Assembly: GCF_000002985.6 (NCBI RefSeq)
Contig: NC_003284.9
Location: 15,624,001-15,688,000 of the forward strand
Direction: 5' to 3'
Length of the DNA stretch: 64,000 bases
Source of the DNA: Caenorhabditis elegans
Taxonomy: Eukaryota; Nematoda; Chromadorea; Rhabditida; Rhabditidae
Position numbers and translations under genes: made by a program. Shown one piece after another: positions 63,862 to 64,000 of the stretch (the first letter of the stretch is position 1; every line of letters begins with the position of its first letter). A model generated the notes under the pieces. It saw nothing but the letters and a program-made list of their open reading frames with translations, searched no databases and was not told the DNA's origin.

Positions 63862-64000
63862 ACTGGAAAATTCATCTAGTGGTCTAACTTTGGAAATTCA
63901 TCTAGTGGTCTAACTCTGGAAATTCATCTAGTGGTCTAACTTTGGAAATTCATCTACTGGTCTAACTTTGGAAATTCATCTAGTGGTCTAACTCTGGAAA
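63862..64000. repeat. 26-bp tandem repeat running off the window end
   Basis: Five or more units of GGAAATTCATCTAGTGGTCT followed by AACTTT, with T/C and G/C variants. The array continues past the last base given. Confidence 0.9.

Overview
The window looks like nematode genomic DNA, most probably Caenorhabditis elegans. It is AT-rich. Its genes are cut into short exons with GTAAGT/GTGAGT donors and TTTCAG-type acceptors, many introns are small (one is 43 bases), and the intergenic DNA is packed with palindromic short inverted-repeat elements typical of this genus. The glypican at the right end matches what I remember of gpn-1 on the C. elegans X chromosome. That placement is from memory and was not searched.

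Layout, left to right. (1) 388-2281 (+): the 3' part of an organic-cation-transporter-like MFS gene whose 5' end lies outside the window. (2) 4799-6416 (-): a three-exon gene for a 72-residue protein kinase A inhibitor (PKI). (3) 7-17 kb: a gene-poor stretch holding a 2.5 kb composite element (10851-13344) with terminal inverted repeats, heat-shock-element tandem repeats and three other satellites. (4) 17423-18634 and 18938-20336 (+): two small unrecognised genes with matching intron positions, spaced like an operon. (5) 22571-23357 (-): a small gene with a COMM-like C-terminus. (6) 24263-26905 (-): a Golgi carbohydrate sulfotransferase. One of its exons plus the adjoining intron is copied in inverted orientation at 20821-21338. 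(7) 27-43 kb: a gene-poor region with only repeats, simple sequence and pyrimidine-rich DNA. (8) 43454-47871 (+): a rhodopsin-class GPCR. (9) 50078-51659 (-): a 131-residue single-pass membrane protein. (10) 57818-63399 (+): a complete glypican.

Exon models were built by hand by matching reading phase across GT/AG sites. Every internal exon in the stated models keeps frame. The genes do not form one pathway. The sulfotransferase and glypican both concern sulfated glycans, and the GPCR and PKI both touch G-protein/cAMP signalling, but nothing in the sequence links them.

At least eight families of short palindromic elements occupy introns and spacers. The most unusual items are the heat-shock-element array inside the composite element, the inverted sulfotransferase exon duplication, the nested hairpin at 52412-52556, and the tandem pair of unknown small genes.
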